Assembly: GCA_964532595.1 (NCBI GenBank)
Contig: CAZHIQ010000011.1
Coordinates: forward strand, 1 to 64,000
DNA: 64,000 nucleotides
Source: Chryseosolibacter sp964532595
GTDB lineage: Bacteria; Bacteroidota; Bacteroidia; Cytophagales; Cyclobacteriaceae
Direction: 5' to 3'
The notes beneath the pieces are model-generated. The model saw only the letters and a program-made list of their open reading frames with translations, did no database searches and had not been told where the DNA came from. Position numbers and translations under genes: made by a program. This document shows, piece after piece, positions 60,179 through 64,000 of this stretch (positions are counted from its first letter, which is position 1; each line of letters opens with the position of its first letter).

Positions 60179-63100
60179 ATGTATTTGATATTCGACACGG
60201 AAACGACCGGCGTTCCGCATAATAAGACTGCCCCTATCACCGACCTGGACAACTGGCCCCGTCTGGTACAGATTGCGTGGCAGCTTCACGATAACAAAGG
60301 TCGACTGATCTCCCGGCAAAATCGCATTGTCAAGCCGGAGGGATTTGACATTCCATACAAAGCCGAACAGATACACGGCATATCTACCCGTCGCGCTATG
60401 GAGGAGGGCCACAACCTCCGCGACGTCCTGGAACTTCTCATTGCAGACCTCGCGCAGTGCACGCTGATTGTCGGCCACAACATTGAGTTTGACATCAGTA
60501 TTGTCGGCGCCGAGTTTATCCGTCAGCAACTGGATGTCGATCAGCTTCTCAAACTGGAAAAGCTCGATACAGCACTGGCTTCAACCGAGTTCTGCCAACT
60601 AGCCGGGGGTATCGGCGGTCGTCTGAAGATGCCGCGACTCACTGAGTTGCACGAAAAGCTGTTTGGACAAGGTTTCGACGATGCCCACGATGCCAGTTAC
60701 GACGTTGCCGCGACAGCCCGCTGCTTTTTTGCATTGATCGAAAAAAAGATCGTTTCTCCGGCTGACGAAACTGCGCCCGAAGACATTACCTACGAGGCTC
60801 CTAATCTCGAGGCTGCTAACTTCAGCAAACGCGAGAAGAGAAAAAGCGCGGCGTACTCCCTGACCGGCGACGGCGATGTTCCCGTTACTGACAAGCCCTT
60901 TGTACACCTCCATGCGCACTCTCAGTACTCAGTCTTGCAGGCCACCCCGGATGTAAAAAGCATGGTCGCCAAGGCCAAGTCATACGGGATGTCAGCGCTT
61001 GCCCTGACAGACCTTGGCAATATGTACGGGGCGTTCAAATTCGTTAAGGAAGCCCTATCTCAGGAAATTAAGCCCATTGTAGGTTGCGAATTTTATCTGG
61101 CCGAAGAGCGCCTGAAACTGAAATTTACCAAAGACAATCCTGATCGACGGTTTAACCAGGTGCTCCTTGCGAAGAACAAGAATGGCTATCACAACCTGGC
61201 CCGGCTGAGTTCGCTGGCCTTCTCCGAGGGTCTTTACGGCATCTATCCCCGTATAGACAAAGCGTTAGTCTGTCAGTACAAGCAGGACCTGATCGCCGTA
61301 ACAGGTGGTCTCAACAGCGAAGTTCCCTACCTCATTCTCAACGTAGGCGAGAAGCAGGCCGAGGAGGCCTTCCGTTGGTGGCACGAACAGTTCGGAGACG
61401 ACTTCTACATTGAGTTGAACCGTCATGGCATTCCAGAGGAAGACCACGTAAATGAAGTACTGCTTCGTTTTGCCGAAAAATATGGGGTTCGCTACTTCGC
61501 GGCCAACGAATGTTTCTATCTCGATCGTGAGGAGTCGAACGCTCACGATGTATTGTTATGTATTAAAGAAGGTGAATTCAAATCGACCCCGATCGGTCAG
61601 GGTCGCGGACGACGATACGGTCTACCCAACGACCAGTATTACTTCAAGTCGCCTCAGGAAATGAATTCAATCTTCCGCGACCTGCCCGAAGCCCTCGACA
61701 CGGTGCAGGAAATTGTAGACAAGGTTGAGTCTTACTCGCTGGAGCGCAACGTTTTGCTCCCGAAGTTCGACATCCCGGAAGGATTCGAGAGCGAGGATGA
61801 CTACCTTCGTCATCTTACCTTTGAGGGCGCGCGGAAGCGCTATGGGGAATTGACCCAGCCCATCATTGACCGACTGGAGTTCGAACTCAACACCATTAAG
61901 AACACCGGGTATCCGGGCTACTTCCTTATTGTTCAGGACTTCACTTCAAAAGCGAGGGAACTCGGGGTTAGTGTTGGTCCAGGTCGCGGTTCGGCGGCGG
62001 GGTCAGCGGTAGCCTACTGCATTGGCATTACCAACGTCGATCCGATCAAGTACGACTTGCTGTTTGAGCGTTTTCTTAATCCTGACCGCGTCTCCCTCCC
62101 CGATATCGATATTGACTTCGATGATGAAGGGCGCGACAAAGTCTTGCGCTACGTCATCGAAAAATACGGTAGAACTCAGGTTGCTCAGATTATCACCTAT
62201 GGAACCATGGCAGCAAAATCGTCCATTCGCGACTGTGCACGCGTCATGGAACTGCCCCTGATGGAAGCTAATGTACTGGCAAAACTGATTCCTGAAAGAC
62301 CCGGCACGTCGCTCCAGGCAGCTTTTCAGGAAGTCAGGGAACTTGAGGACATCCGCAAAGGAGACGACCTTCGGGCACAGGTGCTGCAACAGGCCGTTGT
62401 ACTCGAAGGCTCGGTCCGCAACACCGGCGTCCACGCCTGCGGGGTTATTATCACGCCCGACGACCTGCGAAACTTCGTACCGGTGTCAGTCGCCAAAGAC
62501 TCCGATATGCTTGTCACTCAGTTTGACAACAGTGTAGTGGAAAGCGCCGGACTGCTAAAGATGGACTTCCTCGGACTGACGACTCTGACCATCATCAAGA
62601 CGGCGATAAAAAATATCAAGAAGAGCCGAAACATCGACATCAATATTGACGAAGTCCCTCTCGACGACCCGAAAACTTACGAACTGTTCCAGCGCGGCGA
62701 AACTACCGGGACATTTCAGTTTGAAAGCGCGGGGATGCAGAAATACCTCCGCCAGCTCAAGCCCGACAAGTTCGAGGATCTCATTGCGATGAACGCTCTC
62801 TACCGCCCGGGACCAATGGAATACATTCCTGCATTCGTAAACCGAAAGCATGGAAGGGAGCCCATTACGTACGACCTCCCCGAAATGGAGGAATACCTGA
62901 GCGAAACGTATGGTATCACCGTCTACCAGGAGCAGGTCATGCTGCTCTCACAGAAGCTCGCCGGCTTCAGCAAAGGCGATGCCGACGTGCTGCGGAAGGC
63001 GATGGGTAAGAAACAGAAGGCGGTGCTCGACAAAATGAAGGACAAATTTCTGGAGGGGTGCGCACGGAACGGGCACCCCAGGGAAATTTGCGAAAAAGTG

Positions 63101-64000
63101 TGGGCCGACTGGGAAGCATTTGCTCAATACGCGTTCAACAAGTCGCACTCGACCTGTTATTCACTGGTCGCCTATCATACCGCTTACCTGAAAGCGAACT
63201 ACCCTGCCGAGTACATGGCGGCGGTGCTTACCCACTCACAGAACAACCTCGAGAATGTTACTTTCTTCATTGAAGAATGTCGCAACCTGGGGATCCGTGT
63301 ACTCGGTCCACACATCAATGAATCCGGGAAGTATTTTGCGGTGAACAAAGACGGGGAGATCCGCTTCGGTCTCGGCGCCATCAAGGGAACGGGTGACGCC
63401 GCCGTTGAGTCAATTATCCAGGAACGTGAGACCAACGGACCCTATACTGACATCTTTGATTTCGCCAAACGACTGACACAGCGCTCGGTCAACAAAAAGA
63501 CGTTCGAAAGTCTGGCGCTTTCCGGGGCATTCGATTGCTTCCCCGATGTTCACCGTCGCCAATATGTTTACGCAAAAGAAGGCGACATTAACCTCATCGA
63601 GAAAGCCATCAAGTATGCCATCCGCACGCAGATGGAGGAACAAAGTGCACAGGCCAGCTTGTTCGGCAGCAGCACAGGCACAAGCATGCCCAAACCGCGC
63701 ATCGAACCCGTCGAACCCTTCAGCGAAATAGAAAAGCTCAATCTCGAGAAAGAGGTAGTCGGAATTTATATATCCGGTCACCCCCTCGATAACTTCCGCT
63801 TCGAAATGGAGAGCTTCTGCAATACCGCATGTGGTCAGCTGAACGAACTCGAGCCCCTGGCTGGGCGCGATATACGCCTCGGGGGAATTGTCTCGGGTGT
63901 CGAACACCGTACAACCAAGACGGGCAAGCCCTTTGGACGTTTTTACCTCGAAGACTATACCGGAAACGCATCGTTTATGCTTTTCGGAGAAGATTACCTG
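60179..64000 (+). CDS. dnaE: DNA polymerase III alpha subunit with fused DEDDh exonuclease, 3' end missing
   Basis: Replicative polymerase; 1274 codons present, the end lies outside the window. Residues 1-190 form a DnaQ-like 3'-5' exonuclease (FDTETTG with Asp6 and Glu8, HNIEFD near 100-105, HDASYD near 170). The PHP domain starts near 240 (FVHLHAHSQYS), with LTDLGNMYG near 275 where active PHP domains have His after LTD. Polymerase residues: SVGPGRGSAAGSAVAY and PDIDIDF near 640, AFNKSHSTCYSLVAYHTAYLK. A beta-binding and OB domain begins at the end. ATG 60179 opens MYLIFDTETTG. Confidence 0.93.
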   Translation, partial: MYLIFDTETTGVPHNKTAPITDLDNWPRLVQIAWQLHDNKGRLISRQNRIVKPEGFDIPYKAEQIHGISTRRAMEEGHNLRDVLELLIADLAQCTLIVGHNIEFDISIVGAEFIRQQLDVDQLLKLEKLDTALASTEFCQLAGGIGGRLKMPRLTELHEKLFGQGFDDAHDASYDVAATARCFFALIEKKIVSPADETAPEDITYEAPNLEAANFSKREKRKSAAYSLTGDGDVPVTDKPFVHLHAHSQYSVLQATPDVKSMVAKAKSYGMSALALTDLGNMYGAFKFVKEALSQEIKPIVGCEFYLAEERLKLKFTKDNPDRRFNQVLLAKNKNGYHNLARLSSLAFSEGLYGIYPRIDKALVCQYKQDLIAVTGGLNSEVPYLILNVGEKQAEEAFRWWHEQFGDDFYIELNRHGIPEEDHVNEVLLRFAEKYGVRYFAANECFYLDREESNAHDVLLCIKEGEFKSTPIGQGRGRRYGLPNDQYYFKSPQEMNSIFRDLPEALDTVQEIVDKVESYSLERNVLLPKFDIPEGFESEDDYLRHLTFEGARKRYGELTQPIIDRLEFELNTIKNTGYPGYFLIVQDFTSKARELGVSVGPGRGSAAGSAVAYCIGITNVDPIKYDLLFERFLNPDRVSLPDIDIDFDDEGRDKVLRYVIEKYGRTQVAQIITYGTMAAKSSIRDCARVMELPLMEANVLAKLIPERPGTSLQAAFQEVRELEDIRKGDDLRAQVLQQAVVLEGSVRNTGVHACGVIITPDDLRNFVPVSVAKDSDMLVTQFDNSVVESAGLLKMDFLGLTTLTIIKTAIKNIKKSRNIDINIDEVPLDDPKTYELFQRGETTGTFQFESAGMQKYLRQLKPDKFEDLIAMNALYRPGPMEYIPAFVNRKHGREPITYDLPEMEEYLSETYGITVYQEQVMLLSQKLAGFSKGDADVLRKAMGKKQKAVLDKMKDKFLEGCARNGHPREICEKVWADWEAFAQYAFNKSHSTCYSLVAYHTAYLKANYPAEYMAAVLTHSQNNLENVTFFIEECRNLGIRVLGPHINESGKYFAVNKDGEIRFGLGAIKGTGDAAVESIIQERETNGPYTDIFDFAKRLTQRSVNKKTFESLALSGAFDCFPDVHRRQYVYAKEGDINLIEKAIKYAIRTQMEEQSAQASLFGSSTGTSMPKPRIEPVEPFSEIEKLNLEKEVVGIYISGHPLDNFRFEMESFCNTACGQLNELEPLAGRDIRLGGIVSGVEHRTTKTGKPFGRFYLEDYTGNASFMLFGEDYL

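Noticed and set aside
1..64000. Mobile elements, tRNA and rRNA genes, CRISPR arrays
   Set aside because: No transposase, integrase, cloverleaf-like or rRNA sequence was recognised by reading both strands.

Overview
The window reads as a chromosomal segment of an aerobic Bacteroidota, most likely order Cytophagales. The evidence is a C-terminal type IX secretion sorting domain at about 30 kb, the bamD-rpoZ-coaBC-porD-recN gene order, several matches to the Bacteroidota promoter consensus (TTG-N17..23-TAnnTTTG), almost no Shine-Dalgarno sequences, a short NuoG, a five-helix cytochrome b SdhC without SdhD, and a DnaE with a fused proofreading exonuclease. Base composition is even and near half GC. 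I see no insertion sequence, phage, integron, CRISPR array, rRNA or tRNA; this is mostly core genome.

Layout. 1-8.4 kb (mostly minus): 5' part of rpsA, a TolC plus ABC ATPase pair behind a sigma-54-like promoter, a DNA ligase/exonuclease pair, PepE, a secreted thioredoxin-like protein, two small membrane proteins and a cysteine-cluster protein. 8.6-21.6 kb (plus): a complete 14-gene complex I operon, nuoA to nuoN. 21.6-26.9 kb (minus): a WYL regulator, a vSGLT-type Na+/sugar symporter, malate dehydrogenase and tilS. 26.9-35.4 kb (mostly plus): an OstA-like protein, an outer membrane barrel (minus), a T9SS cargo protein, then bamD-rpoZ-coaBC-porD-(Sm-like)-recN. 35.4-42.8 kb (minus): recQ, an ABC transporter with a histidine-rich permease loop and a CxxC partner protein, an OmpA-family protein, a LysM/RlpA-like protein and a DUF4905 protein. 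42.8-50.3 kb (plus): NfeD protease, SlyD-like isomerase, PadR regulator plus PspC/DUF2807 membrane protein, then an ECF sigma factor, a candidate anti-sigma factor and a barrel. 50.5-54.4 kb: a TetR regulator and paaABCD of phenylacetyl-CoA epoxidase, with a 108-residue gene lying antisense in the paaA-paaB gap. 54.4-59.9 kb (minus): DEAD-box helicase, sdhB, sdhA, sdhC and a 39-residue membrane peptide. 60.2-64.0 kb (plus): dnaE, cut by the window end.

Functionally, complex I (NADH), malate dehydrogenase and succinate dehydrogenase form much of a respiratory core. Envelope biogenesis is represented by BamD, OstA, PorD, LysM/RlpA and OmpA proteins. Aromatic catabolism appears as the paa locus, which lacks paaE here.

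The least ordinary items are the tandem-duplicated PaaB, the antisense gene inside the paa cluster, a 74-residue Sm/Hfq-like protein between porD and recN, the histidine-rich ABC system resembling zinc-regulated operons elsewhere, the dnaE-exonuclease fusion, and several inverted repeats placed at promoters. I found no clearly new multigene system; these are candidates to test. Family names come from recognising motifs by eye, not from a database search.
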